NCBI GenBank assembly: GCA_031549535.1
Contig: JAVBPP010000116.1
Span: 1-28,031, forward strand
Direction: 5' to 3'
DNA: 28,031 bases
From: JAVBPP01 sp031549535
GTDB lineage: Bacteria > Bacillota > Clostridia > Oscillospirales > Acutalibacteraceae
Shown: in pieces, positions 1 to 7,554 of the stretch
Position numbering within the stretch: the first letter of the stretch is position 1
How the letters are laid out: every line of letters begins with the position of its first letter
Program-made: the position numbers and the translations under genes
The notes under the pieces: model-generated
Seen by the model: only the letters and a program-made list of their open reading frames with translations
The model's database searches: none
What the model was told of the DNA's origin: nothing

Positions 1-176
1 GCAAACCAATTACGCCGCTCATGTCGCTCCTCAGCGTTGCACTATCCTGCGTAATGGTAAAGCCCTTTTACTATAGCTGATATCCTTTGATTTTGGAAGA
101 GCAAAAACCCATGTTGTCCTTGACACGGGGTACACTTTACTAATGGAGATTGGTATGAAAGAAAAAAGGACGGTTG

Positions 177-1301
177 ATGGATATGGTTTTGAAGAATGCC
201 AAGCTATTTGACGAAAGCTTTGCCTTAATTCGTGCGGATCTTGCTGTAAAGGATGATGCCATTACAGAAATTGCGCCGCAGCTGGATGGAGACGGCGTAG
301 ACTTCTCGGGTTGTGTGCTGCTGCCGGGTTTGATTGATATTCATATTCACGGCTGCGCGGGGGCGGATTTTGGGGACGCCAGCACAGATTCGCTGGATAC
401 CATGTCCCGGTATCTTGCCAGCCGGGGCATCACTTCTTTTTGCCCGGCGTCCATGACTGTGCCGGAAAGCCAGCTCACGCCGGCCTATCGGGCCACAGCT
501 GCTTTTATGGGTAAAGAGAGCGGTGCCTATGTGCACGGCATCAATATGGAGGGACCGTTCATTTCCCACAAGCGCAAGGGTGCGCAGCCCGGTGAACATA
601 TTCGCAAGCCGGATTTGGCGGAGTTCGACCGCCTGCGCAGCATCTGTAAAGTGTCTTTGGTTGACATTGCTCCGGAGGCGGAGGATGCCTTTGGCTTTGC
701 GGCAACGGCCAGTAGCATCTGCACGGTTTCTGCCGCGCACACGGCTGCGCCCTATGAGCTGGCCGCCGAGGCGTTTCAAAAGGGGTTCAGCCACGTGACG
801 CATTTGTTCAACGGCATGGATGGCATGTTCCCGCGGGAACCGGGTGTTGCCATTGCCGCGCTGGATGACCCCAAGTGCAGCTGTGAGCTGATTTGCGACG
901 GGCGGCATATCTACCCCGCCCTGCTGCGCATTGCGTTCCGCCAGTTGGGGGAGGATCGTACCGTGGTGGTGAGCGATGCCATGAAGGCCTCCGGACTGGG
1001 GGATGGCGAGTACGATTTGGGCGGGCAGACTGTCTATGTGAAAAACGGTTTTGCCACCTTGGCAGACGGAAGCTTTGCCGCGAGCACCTCCAATATTTTT
1101 GAAGAATTCTGCAACATCGTCCGCTACGGCATTCCGCTGAAGCAAGCAGTCAAATCCTGCACCATCAACCCCGCGCGCGTCATAGGGGCGGATCGAGAAA
1201 CAGGCTCGCTCAAAATCGGCAAAACAGCAGATATCCTGGTACTCAATGAAGAGATGACGGAAATTCGCGCCGTATACATCAAGGGAAAACGCTACTGCTG
1301 A
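177..1301 (+). CDS. nagA: N-acetylglucosamine-6-phosphate deacetylase
   Basis: Cytoplasmic amidohydrolase-fold enzyme that removes the acetyl group from N-acetylglucosamine 6-phosphate, giving glucosamine 6-phosphate and acetate for amino-sugar use or cell-wall recycling. Visible signatures are the metal-binding HxH (H56, H58) after PGLID, the metal-ligand glutamate in NMEGPF (E125), HLFNGM, and the catalytic aspartate in VVVSDAM (D267). About 374 residues is the normal family length. The start is chosen at ATG 177 because AGGA at 167-170 lies 6 nt upstream; TTG 174 and ATG 183 are in-frame alternatives. No nagB or sugar transporter is next to it here, so its operon partners, if any, lie left of the window. 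No clear terminator follows. Function is assigned from family motifs and is fairly certain. Confidence 0.93.
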   Translation: MDMVLKNAKLFDESFALIRADLAVKDDAITEIAPQLDGDGVDFSGCVLLPGLIDIHIHGCAGADFGDASTDSLDTMSRYLASRGITSFCPASMTVPESQLTPAYRATAAFMGKESGAYVHGINMEGPFISHKRKGAQPGEHIRKPDLAEFDRLRSICKVSLVDIAPEAEDAFGFAATASSICTVSAAHTAAPYELAAEAFQKGFSHVTHLFNGMDGMFPREPGVAIAALDDPKCSCELICDGRHIYPALLRIAFRQLGEDRTVVVSDAMKASGLGDGEYDLGGQTVYVKNGFATLADGSFAASTSNIFEEFCNIVRYGIPLKQAVKSCTINPARVIGADRETGSLKIGKTADILVLNEEMTEIRAVYIKGKRYC

Positions 1302-1651
1302 TGCGGAGAAAACCCCTGCTATACTAAAAATATACAAGTTATTCCAGCTGCGCAGCTGCAATGCAAAAAGTAATAGCTAGAGAATATGCAAAGCTATGCA
1401 TACAGCCTTTTAAATTTTGTAAAGCGTTTTTCTTTGCATATGTTGAAAACCCTGTGGAAACTGTGGAAAACTTTAGAATGATTCCCCAAAGGAATCAAAA
1501 AAGTAAAGATAATTGCTTTACAAATGAAATAATTCTAAAATAGAACAATGAAGAACGCTACAATGCATAAAAACACTTTTTGCAAGCAAAGGAAATAAAA
1601 GGAAAGTAATGCATAATCACCGAATACTATGCAGGAAGGGGAAGGTTTAGT
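1302..1651. other. 350-bp AT-rich intergenic region with palindromes and repeated ATGCA motifs
   Basis: No convincing gene is seen here. It holds a perfect 14-bp palindrome at 1345-1358 (CAGCTGCGCAGCTG). ATGCA or its complement TGCAT occurs about eight times between 1361 and 1633. At 1441-1470 there are three related 9-mers, TGTTGAAAA, TGTGGAAAC and TGTGGAAAA; the last two abut and resemble a reversed DnaA box (TTTTCCACA). At 1479-1497 there is a 7-bp stem with a 5-nt loop. A 60-codon open frame starting at 1361 has no ribosome binding site and looks non-coding. What the motifs do is unknown. Confidence 0.6.
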
Positions 1652-2944
1652 ATGTGCGACACTCTCTGTGCTCTGCCGGCCTGGAGCCTGAGCGGGGAGA
1701 CTATTTTTGCAAAAAACAGCGACCGCAGCCCCAATGAGCCGCATTTGGTGCAGCACGTACCCGCAGCGGATTATCCGGCAGGTTCCATGTTGCGCTGCAG
1801 TTACATTGAAATTCCGCAGGTAACGCATACGCGGGCGATGATACTCTGCCAACCCTCCTGGATTTGGGGCGCGGAAATGGGCATCAACGACGCAGGCGTT
1901 GTAATCGGAAATGAAGCGGTGTTTACCAAAGAAAAACGCGGCTCGGCTGCGCTCACGGGCATGGATTTGTTGCGCCTGGCTCTGGAACGTGCGGGGGGCG
2001 CAAGGCAGGCTGTGGAAATCATAATTGATTTATTGCAGCAATACGGGCAAGGCGGCAATTGCGGCTATGATCATGAGTTTCACTATCACAACAGTTTTCT
2101 CGCGTCTGATGCGCAGGAGGCCTATGTGTTGGAAACCGCCGGAACGCGCTATGCAGTCACACGAGTGCAACAAAAACAAGCCATTTCCAACCGCCTTTCC
2201 ATACACGGGGAGCATGTGATGCGCGGCGGTATTGAGGAAACGACAGACTTTGCAAAACAATATACGGAGCCGCTTTATTCTCACTTTTCCGCCGCAAGGC
2301 AGCGGCGTGCGCAGAGCTTGTTGGCACTGGAGCAAAAGGCAGATGTGCGCAGCATGATGGCTGCGCTGCGCGGGCATGCCATTGCCGATAACGCCGTGTT
2401 CTCAAAAGGCAGTGTTTCGAGCGTTTGTATGCATGCGGGCGGCTTGGTCGGCGACCACACCACAGGGAGTTTGGTGGCGGTAATACGAAAAGGAAAACCC
2501 TTTACACTTTGGATTACAGGGGCGTCAACGCCCTGTATTGCCGCGTTCAAACCGGTGTTTTGGGGTGCGGAATTTGTTGAAAAACAAAGCCCTCCCGTGT
2601 TTTCAGATCCAAAGGACAGTTTGGCCTATTGGTTGAAACGTGAAAGGCTGCACCGAGCCATCCTTGCAAAACAAATTGACTTTACAGCGCTGCGCGGTGA
2701 AATTCACGCTTTGGAGGAGGAGTGGTTGCACAGGGAGAGCACGCTCATGATGCAGGATGCACCGAATCGGGAGGCTTTGGCTGCATTATCCCGGGAAGCG
2801 GCACAACAGGAGGAGGCGCTGATAGAACGCTATGCGCCCAAGAGTTGGGAGAAGCTGCCGGGGCATGGCCGCTTTGAACGGTATTGGAATCAAAAAACAA
2901 CAGTTATAGCAGATTCCGCCACACCGAAGGACAACTGGAGCTGA
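1652..2944 (+). CDS. Secernin-like peptidase of family C69 (Ntn-hydrolase fold)
   Basis: Likely cytoplasmic N-terminal-nucleophile hydrolase related to secernins and family C69 dipeptidases. The N-terminus MCDTLCALPAW followed by AKNSDRSPNEP matches this group, in which a cysteine next to the initiator Met becomes the nucleophile; Cys2 is the best candidate and Cys6 is close by. Other matching stretches are WGAEMGINDAGVVIGNEAV near residues 70-90, YHNSFLASDAQEAYVLET near 145-165, and the HAGGLVGDHTTGS segment. A GGAAGGGGAAGG purine tract ends 6 nt before the ATG, supporting this start. At 430 residues it is slightly longer than the catalytic core, with a charged helical tail. It stands alone, after a 350-bp gap and before a minus-strand remnant. 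Substrate is not predictable; family assignment is good. Confidence 0.85.
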   Translation: MCDTLCALPAWSLSGETIFAKNSDRSPNEPHLVQHVPAADYPAGSMLRCSYIEIPQVTHTRAMILCQPSWIWGAEMGINDAGVVIGNEAVFTKEKRGSAALTGMDLLRLALERAGGARQAVEIIIDLLQQYGQGGNCGYDHEFHYHNSFLASDAQEAYVLETAGTRYAVTRVQQKQAISNRLSIHGEHVMRGGIEETTDFAKQYTEPLYSHFSAARQRRAQSLLALEQKADVRSMMAALRGHAIADNAVFSKGSVSSVCMHAGGLVGDHTTGSLVAVIRKGKPFTLWITGASTPCIAAFKPVFWGAEFVEKQSPPVFSDPKDSLAYWLKRERLHRAILAKQIDFTALRGEIHALEEEWLHRESTLMMQDAPNREALAALSREAAQQEEALIERYAPKSWEKLPGHGRFERYWNQKTTVIADSATPKDNWS

Positions 2945-2979
2945 CGCCATAGTGACGCGAATCAGCAGAAAGGCTTGAA

Positions 2980-3027
2980 AAAAATGAGATGCTCCCTGTG
3001 CTTGGTATCAACAAACACAGAGAGCAT
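2980..3027 (-). terminator. Intrinsic terminator on the minus strand for the methyltransferase remnant
   Basis: Arms at 2989-3000 and 3016-3027 form a 12-bp stem with one mismatch and a 15-nt loop. Read on the minus strand, the stem is followed by CTCATTTTTTTC, a good U-tract. It lies just beyond the stop codon of the truncated methyltransferase at 3032, so the 3' end of that gene appears intact. Confidence 0.7.
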
Positions 3028-3031
3028 AGTA

Positions 3032-3376
3032 TTATCGCTTATTTTTGGCCACAAAGTGAATCCAATTCGGCAGGGCGGCCATGGGGTTGTTTCTCCAATC
3101 GTGCATGCGGTCAACCTCTTCCTGCGCCATGGTCACACCCTTTACAATGTCGGAGCAGGAAACCCAAAACGGCCAATTGTAGTCCTTTTCCGCAAACATT
3201 TCGTCCATGTGCGTGAGTTGCAAGCCGGCGTCCAGCAAAGCGTTTAGGATATCCATGATGCGCCAAGCAAAGGTGGTCTCCCCGTCCTGCTCAAATGGGC
3301 CGGTGCTGTCGTAGGGCTTTTTCACAGTCAAATCATCGTGAAACGGCCGAAGGAAGGGGTGAATTTCATTACCCAA
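3032..3376 (-). pseudogene. 5'-truncated SAM-dependent methyltransferase remnant (C-terminal part only)
   Basis: The 114-codon frame reads as the C-terminal half of a class I SAM-dependent methyltransferase-type protein known to me from Clostridia and Bacilli, recognised by HPFLRPF, LTVKKPYDSTGPFE, TFAWRIMDILNALLDAG, EMFAEKDYNWPFWVS and EEVDRMHDWRNNPMAALP. The SAM-binding Rossmann half (roughly 130 residues, glycine-rich motif) that should precede this is missing. The reading frame meets a TGA four codons before the first possible start, a TTG without a ribosome binding site, and the sequence further upstream is the promoter of the divergent PHP gene. A terminator remains at its 3' end. I infer a deletion or rearrangement that replaced the 5' half. 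Expression as a functional enzyme is unlikely. Confidence 0.78.
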
Positions 3377-3395
3377 ACAAAATTTTCAAAGGCTC

Positions 3396-3424
3396 TTGCA
3401 ACTTTCTTGTCAGAATTGTATAAT
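3396..3424 (+). promoter_or_regulatory. Sigma-A promoter of the secreted PHP protein
   Basis: TTGCAA (3396-3401), a 17-bp spacer and a perfect TATAAT (3419-3424) give a near-consensus vegetative promoter. Transcription would start near 3431, leaving a leader of about 55 nt before a strong GGGAGGT ribosome binding site at 3473-3479 and ATG 3487. The promoter lies immediately next to the broken end of the methyltransferase remnant. Confidence 0.8.
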
Positions 3425-3486
3425 ATAAAATACACAAATGCATAGCCACAAAAAAATGTTTCAATTTTATTAGGGAGGTAACTTGC

Positions 3487-4797
3487 ATGAAAAAAGTAAT
3501 CAGCATTTTGCTGGCAAGCGTCATAGCATTGGGGCTTTTGATGCCGATGAGCTTAGCCGCAGACAGCCGCAACTTCAAAATCACAAACCCATACGCCACC
3601 GTGGACTGGAGCAGTTGGACGGCCTATAAAGCCAACCGCCACACCCACTCCACCTATTCCGATGCTTCCATCGACCTTGCAACCATGGTTGAGGAATATT
3701 ACAGGCTGGGCTATGATGTGTTGGCCATGACCGACCACGGCGTTATCAACCGCGGTTGGAACAAGGCACCGGAAATTATTCCGATTCTGAATCTGCCGAC
3801 TGTCGGCATGCCGAAAACAACACTGACTGACGAGCGTTATCAGCAGATGATTACCGGCTCCGACCGTGGCGGCAAACCAATGCTTGATGTGCCAAAGGGC
3901 ATTGAGCTGAATGCCGGCGTGCTGGAGAAGAACCATGTCAACGGATATTTTGTGGAATACGGCCAAGGCGACTGGGGTAAGGAAAACGACTTTGAGACCC
4001 CTATTGCGGGGGTTGCCAAGCTGGGTGGCCTGTCTCAAATCAACCATCCGGGCGACTGGCTTGGGTCCGCAAAGGATGTCAACATTGCAAAGGATCCCAA
4101 GTGGATTCGGATGTTCGGCGATTTGCTCATCAAATACCCCTCCTGCATGGGCATTGAAGTGCTCAACCAGAACGACTCGCCGACCAGACATGACCGCGTC
4201 CTCTGGGATGGCCTCTTGGAATATGTTATCCCCGCCGGTAGAAACGTGCTGGGTCTTGGTACCTCTGACGCGCATACCCTGGGTCATGTCGGCTCAAGTT
4301 ATGAATATATCATGATGCCCTCCAACACGGTGGAGAACTTGCGCACCGCCATGGAAAACGGCACCATCTTTGCCGTTGGTAAATACGCGAGAACCGCAAT
4401 GGAACTGGGTGACGGCTTTGTAGGTGACCCCAACATCGAGCCGCCGATGGTGACGAACGTTGTTGTGAATGAAGCTGCGCAGACCATTAGCCTAACGCCG
4501 GATGCCAACACCACAAGCGTTGAATGGATAGCCAAGGGCGAAGTCATCGCAACAGGCAACACGATTAACCTACAGGATTACACGGATGAAATCGGCTGCT
4601 ATGTGCGTGCCCAGCTCAAGGGCCCGGGCGGCATTTGCTTCACACAGGCCTTTGTTTGTGACGATGGCGACATGCAGCAGACCCTAAACGATAACCGCAC
4701 CGCCCTGCAAAAATTCCTGGATGGCATCTGGGCGAAGATGATTCAAAACCGCATTATCGCCATTCTCCGTTATGCGTATGAGAAGCTCGTGAAATAA
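3487..4797 (+). CDS. Secreted PHP-domain metal-dependent hydrolase
   Basis: The protein begins with a typical Sec signal peptide (MKK, a hydrophobic core to about residue 22, and a likely cut after SLAA). The body is a PHP (polymerase and histidinol phosphatase) domain: RHTH at H52/H54, MTDHG at D83/H84, the glutamate in GIELN (E140), INHPGDW at H187, and SDAHTLGH at D261/H263. These are the usual metal ligands of the trinuclear PHP centre, so a phosphoesterase-type activity outside the membrane is likely, but the substrate is unknown. Residues 305-385 look like a small beta-sandwich add-on, followed by an amphipathic C-terminal helix. It is a monocistronic unit with its own promoter and a downstream hairpin. 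Secretion is unusual for PHP proteins, most of which are cytoplasmic. Confidence 0.87.
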   Translation: MKKVISILLASVIALGLLMPMSLAADSRNFKITNPYATVDWSSWTAYKANRHTHSTYSDASIDLATMVEEYYRLGYDVLAMTDHGVINRGWNKAPEIIPILNLPTVGMPKTTLTDERYQQMITGSDRGGKPMLDVPKGIELNAGVLEKNHVNGYFVEYGQGDWGKENDFETPIAGVAKLGGLSQINHPGDWLGSAKDVNIAKDPKWIRMFGDLLIKYPSCMGIEVLNQNDSPTRHDRVLWDGLLEYVIPAGRNVLGLGTSDAHTLGHVGSSYEYIMMPSNTVENLRTAMENGTIFAVGKYARTAMELGDGFVGDPNIEPPMVTNVVVNEAAQTISLTPDANTTSVEWIAKGEVIATGNTINLQDYTDEIGCYVRAQLKGPGGICFTQAFVCDDGDMQQTLNDNRTALQKFLDGIWAKMIQNRIIAILRYAYEKLVK

Positions 4798-4835
4798 AAA
4801 GCAATAAACGCGCGAAACGAAAAATACAATGAAAC

Positions 4836-4872
4836 ACACCCTCCATGTCAATTTGATATGGAGGGTGTTCTG
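4836..4872 (+). terminator. Hairpin terminator after the PHP gene
   Basis: Arms at 4836-4846 (ACACCCTCCAT) and 4858-4868 form a perfect 11-bp stem with an 11-nt loop. The following T-tract is short (TTCT), so termination may be incomplete. The hairpin begins 38 bp after the PHP stop codon. Confidence 0.6.
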
Positions 4873-5008
4873 CGCTATGACCGGCATGATACGGGAAACA
4901 ACAAAGTACGGCGCGAAAAGACTGCCAAGATATCGAAAGTTCTGCTTAGGGTTTGTATGAGGTAACCTCTATTAATATTATAACATGCTCCGCCCTTGAT
5001 TTCAAGGC

Positions 5009-5038
5009 TTGTAATCCTGCGATTTTCGTCCATATAAT
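5009..5038 (+). promoter_or_regulatory. Probable sigma-A promoter of helD
   Basis: TTGTAA (5009-5014), an 18-bp spacer and a perfect TATAAT (5033-5038) precede the AGGAGG at 5051-5056. The leader would be only about 18 nt. An inverted repeat (CCTTGA-TT-TCAAGG, centred near 5000) lies just upstream of the -35 element and might be an operator. Confidence 0.6.
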
Positions 5039-5062
5039 AGGAAGGGTAAAAGGAGGGGCTGT

Positions 5063-7168
5063 ATGAATATTGAAGCGGCGGAGCAGAACAAGCTACGCAT
5101 GACATTGGAAGTGATACAAAGCCAAATTCACGCGCTGGAGACGCGTGTGCAGGAAACACGAGATACTATTTTGGAGCAGGGGCGGGATTTTATGCTGCAG
5201 AATCCCTTTGGTGCGCTTTATGGTGAGGCAGATGAGCTGAAACACAGCCAGACTGAGTACTTGGAACGCACACAGAAGGATGAAACAGAGCTTGCCTTGC
5301 TGCGTAAAATGTTGCTTGCGCCTTATTTCGCGCGTGTGGATTTTCTGCAGGTGGGTGAAAATGAAGCGGAGTGCCTTTATTTTGGCATGAAAAACCTAAT
5401 GGATACTAAGACGCTGGATAGCCATGTTTTAGATTGGCGCTCCCCCATTGCCTCTTTGTTCTATCAGGATTTTTCGGGCGATGCTTGGTATGATGCGCCG
5501 CGTGGGCGGATTTATGGAAAAATTTTGCTGAAACGGCAGTTTCAGTTCGCGGACAGTGCCCTGTTGCGCTATGTGGATAATGAGGTGAAAATTGACGACA
5601 GTATCCTGCTGGACACCCTCGCGCAGGATGGGAAGCAGACGCTAAAGGTCATAATTTCCAGCATTCAGCGTGAACAGAATGAGGCGATTCGCTACGGCGG
5701 TGGGCGGAATCTCTTGGTTACAGGCCCGGCGGGCTCGGGCAAAACCTCGGTCGGTCTCCACCGCATCGCATTTTTGCTATATCAAAACCGCGGCCAGCTG
5801 CACGCGCGGCAGACATTGATGCTCACCGGTAGCAGGCTGTTCCGCAGTTATATTGCGGATATTATTCCAGAGTTGGGGGAGGAAGATATTCTCAAGGATA
5901 GCTCGGACGCCCTGCTGCAGGAGAATTTTCCGGGTTGGCAGCTGGAGACGGGTGTTGCGCAGGCAGAAGCGTTGTTGGCAAATGCACCTCTGCGCAGGGC
6001 GGGGGTGCAAAGCAAATACCACCCGGATTTCCTCCGGAGCCTGGAGCAGGCAGTGGCAACGCCTGGGAGCTTTGTCGATCTTTTTGCGGGAGATGTTTGC
6101 GTTCTGCGGGCGGAGGATTTGCGTTTTCGCTATCAGCAGCAGGAGGAACGCTACGCCATGCAACAAAAGCAAGCGCAGTTGCAGCGCTTTGCGGCGGGGG
6201 TAATCGACACGTATTTCCGCAATCACCGCACCGAGCTGCTTGAGCAAATGGAGAAAACCCTGCCCGTTTATGAGGATGGCGTGAAAGCGCTGCAGCACCT
6301 GCAGGATGCGGTGCAGCGAGAGGGTGCACAAGCAGTTCAAGCTGCTTTGACACCAGATTTTTTTGGGCTATACATTGACAAGCTATGTGACTTTACAGGG
6401 GAACATGGAGTAGCCCGGGAGACGGCGAAACGTTTTGCCAACCACAAGCTCTATTACGAGGATGCCGTGGTTCTACAATATCTGCGCTGCTTCCATGGTA
6501 ATGCGGAGCAATTGACAAAAATCCGGCATGTGCTGCTGGATGAGGCGCAGGACAGTTGTGAACCTTTACACCGTATTTTGCATTACACCTTCCCCAAAGC
6601 GCAATTTACCATCCTTGCGGACGGCAACCAGGGCATTTTACCGGCAATAAACAGCAACGATGCGGCGCGGCTAAGTGCGGTTTATGGCAGCGAACACATC
6701 CAGCTGAAAAAAAGCTATCGCTCCACGCGGGAGATTGGCCGCCTGGCGCTGCGCCTGTTGGAAGGGGAGCCGCATGAAATCATGGAGCGACCCGGAGAGC
6801 CTGTGGCCTATTTGCAGTCGCAGGATTTTGCCGCCACTATCGCTCAACTGCTGCAGCGGGAGGAGAACGCGGGAAGAACCAACTGCGTGCTCGTGCAAAC
6901 ACAAAGACAGGCGCAGCAGCTCTATAAAGCTCTGCGCCCCCTATGTGAGATTCAATTGCTGCGCGAGCAGGACGAAACAGTGAAAGGGAACATCCTACTG
7001 CCCGTGATACTCTCCAAGGGCTTGGAATTTGATCATGTTATCCTGCCGGGCTGTGACGAGATTGACCTGTCCGCTCCGGAGGGGAGACGCCTGCTTTATC
7101 TGATGATAACCCGCGCCTTGCATCGCTTAACGTTGCTATTTCAAGGCAAGCCGAGCTTTTTTGCCTAA
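5063..7168 (+). CDS. helD: HelD-like superfamily 1 helicase (RNA polymerase recycling factor type)
   Basis: A 701-residue UvrD/HelD-type ATPase. The first 70 residues are heptad-like and charged, as expected for the N-terminal coiled-coil arm with which HelD enters the RNA polymerase secondary channel. Next comes the family signature DWRSPIASLFYQ (residues about 124-135), Walker A GPAGSGKT (about 221-228), Walker B DEAQD (about 493-497), KKSYRSTREI, and the late motifs KGLEFDHVILPG and YLMITRALH. In Bacillus, HelD frees stalled RNA polymerase from DNA; its length there is about 770 residues, so this copy is a little short. AGGAGG lies 6 nt before the ATG. It is probably monocistronic with its own promoter. 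The HelD assignment over a generic UvrD helicase rests on the N-terminal domain and DWRSPIA. Confidence 0.85.
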   Translation: MNIEAAEQNKLRMTLEVIQSQIHALETRVQETRDTILEQGRDFMLQNPFGALYGEADELKHSQTEYLERTQKDETELALLRKMLLAPYFARVDFLQVGENEAECLYFGMKNLMDTKTLDSHVLDWRSPIASLFYQDFSGDAWYDAPRGRIYGKILLKRQFQFADSALLRYVDNEVKIDDSILLDTLAQDGKQTLKVIISSIQREQNEAIRYGGGRNLLVTGPAGSGKTSVGLHRIAFLLYQNRGQLHARQTLMLTGSRLFRSYIADIIPELGEEDILKDSSDALLQENFPGWQLETGVAQAEALLANAPLRRAGVQSKYHPDFLRSLEQAVATPGSFVDLFAGDVCVLRAEDLRFRYQQQEERYAMQQKQAQLQRFAAGVIDTYFRNHRTELLEQMEKTLPVYEDGVKALQHLQDAVQREGAQAVQAALTPDFFGLYIDKLCDFTGEHGVARETAKRFANHKLYYEDAVVLQYLRCFHGNAEQLTKIRHVLLDEAQDSCEPLHRILHYTFPKAQFTILADGNQGILPAINSNDAARLSAVYGSEHIQLKKSYRSTREIGRLALRLLEGEPHEIMERPGEPVAYLQSQDFAATIAQLLQREENAGRTNCVLVQTQRQAQQLYKALRPLCEIQLLREQDETVKGNILLPVILSKGLEFDHVILPGCDEIDLSAPEGRRLLYLMITRALHRLTLLFQGKPSFFA

Positions 7169-7170
7169 AG

Positions 7171-7269
7171 TTCGTAACCATTTGTAACCATTTTCGCTTT
7201 TTTGTAATCCTTTTGTATCCCAATTGTAACGCTTTTGTAGTGGTATTTGCTGGCAAAATGCAATACAAT
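7171..7269 (+). promoter_or_regulatory. Phased TTTGTAAC direct-repeat array with a promoter lacking a -35 element
   Basis: Six copies of a TTTGTAAYC-like motif occur on the plus strand with their GTA cores at 7174, 7184, 7204, 7215, 7226 and 7237, that is at steps of 10, 20, 11, 11 and 11 bp, so all fall on one face of the helix. They are followed by TACAAT at 7264-7269, a good -10 hexamer. No -35 hexamer exists at the right distance (TGGTAT at 7241-7246). This is the layout of an activator-dependent promoter or a cooperative operator array, inferred from spacing alone. It begins three bases after the helD stop codon. Confidence 0.6.
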
Positions 7270-7317
7270 AGACTTGCAAGCAGACAACTGCTTTTGAAAT
7301 AGAAAGGAGCATGAAAA

Positions 7318-7410
7318 ATGGTTATGCAAGCTTTTTCTGTGATTATCGTATTAGCGATTGTCATGTCCCTGGCCGCAGTTCGAACCAGCGAGGGGAAAAC
7401 CGATCCGTAA
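7318..7410 (+). CDS. 30-residue hydrophobic small protein or peptide precursor
   Basis: This short frame is preceded by AAAGGAG, 8 nt before ATG 7318, an ideal ribosome binding site, and by a hairpin (7278-7293) in the leader. The peptide is MVMQAFSVIIVLAIVMSLAA followed by VRTSEGKTDP: one hydrophobic segment of about 17 residues and a charged hydrophilic tail of 10. It could stay in the membrane as a single-span small protein, or be cut after SLAA to release a decapeptide. No known family is recognised. It sits between a phased repeat promoter and a strong structured terminator, so the unit appears to exist only to express this peptide. A type I toxin-like peptide is an alternative. The coding call is supported by the ribosome binding site, codon periodicity and clean unit boundaries. 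Confidence 0.62.
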   Translation: MVMQAFSVIIVLAIVMSLAAVRTSEGKTDP

Positions 7411-7448
7411 TACGTGAATCATTTTGGTTAACATAACAACCTCCAGTA

Positions 7449-7553
7449 TCCCGCCAAGCGGGAGCGGGGCTGTAACAAGACACGAATCCCTGCAGTCACC
7501 ACCTGCAGGAGTGCGCATTGCACGCACAGGTCTTGTTACAGCCCCGGTTTTTT
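7449..7553 (+). terminator. Branched structured RNA ending in a strong intrinsic terminator
   Basis: A perfect 17-bp stem (7465-7481 with 7530-7546) is followed by GTTTTTTG, a clear terminator. The 48-nt region it encloses folds into two more hairpins: CCTGCAG with CTGCAGG (7489-7495/7503-7509) and GTGCG with CGCAC (7511-7515/7523-7527). A further TCCCGC-CAA-GCGGGA hairpin sits just upstream at 7449-7463. The total is a three-way junction with a flanking stem, more elaborate than termination requires. It could be a stable 3'-UTR-derived small RNA. The T-tract ends two bases before the stop codon of the convergent zinc-ribbon gene. Confidence 0.8.
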
Positions 7554-7554
7554 G

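Noticed and set aside
120..144. Perfect TTGACA upstream of nagA as a promoter
   Set aside because: No acceptable -10 hexamer lies 16-18 bp downstream (the sequence there is AATGGAG), so the promoter cannot be supported.
155..211. 18-codon upstream frame overlapping the nagA start, with GGAG before its ATG
   Set aside because: Too short to judge, overlaps nagA out of frame, and the peptide shows no attenuator features.
225..1361. Long minus-strand open frame opposite nagA
   Set aside because: Shadow frame of a clearly coding gene; no recognisable protein motifs.
7251..7261. Sigma-54-like promoter (TGGCA...TGC) before the small peptide
   Set aside because: The GG and GC elements are too close together for the required 10-bp separation.
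7351..7434. 27-codon minus-strand frame with GGAGG five bases before its ATG, antisense to the small peptide gene
   Set aside because: No minus-strand promoter seen and the peptide has no features; the GGAGG is probably accidental. A type I antitoxin RNA here cannot be excluded.
7311..7436. Alternative 41-codon frame starting at ATG 7311
   Set aside because: The Shine-Dalgarno ends only 1-2 bases before this ATG, while ATG 7318 has the ideal spacing and a coherent hydrophobic product.
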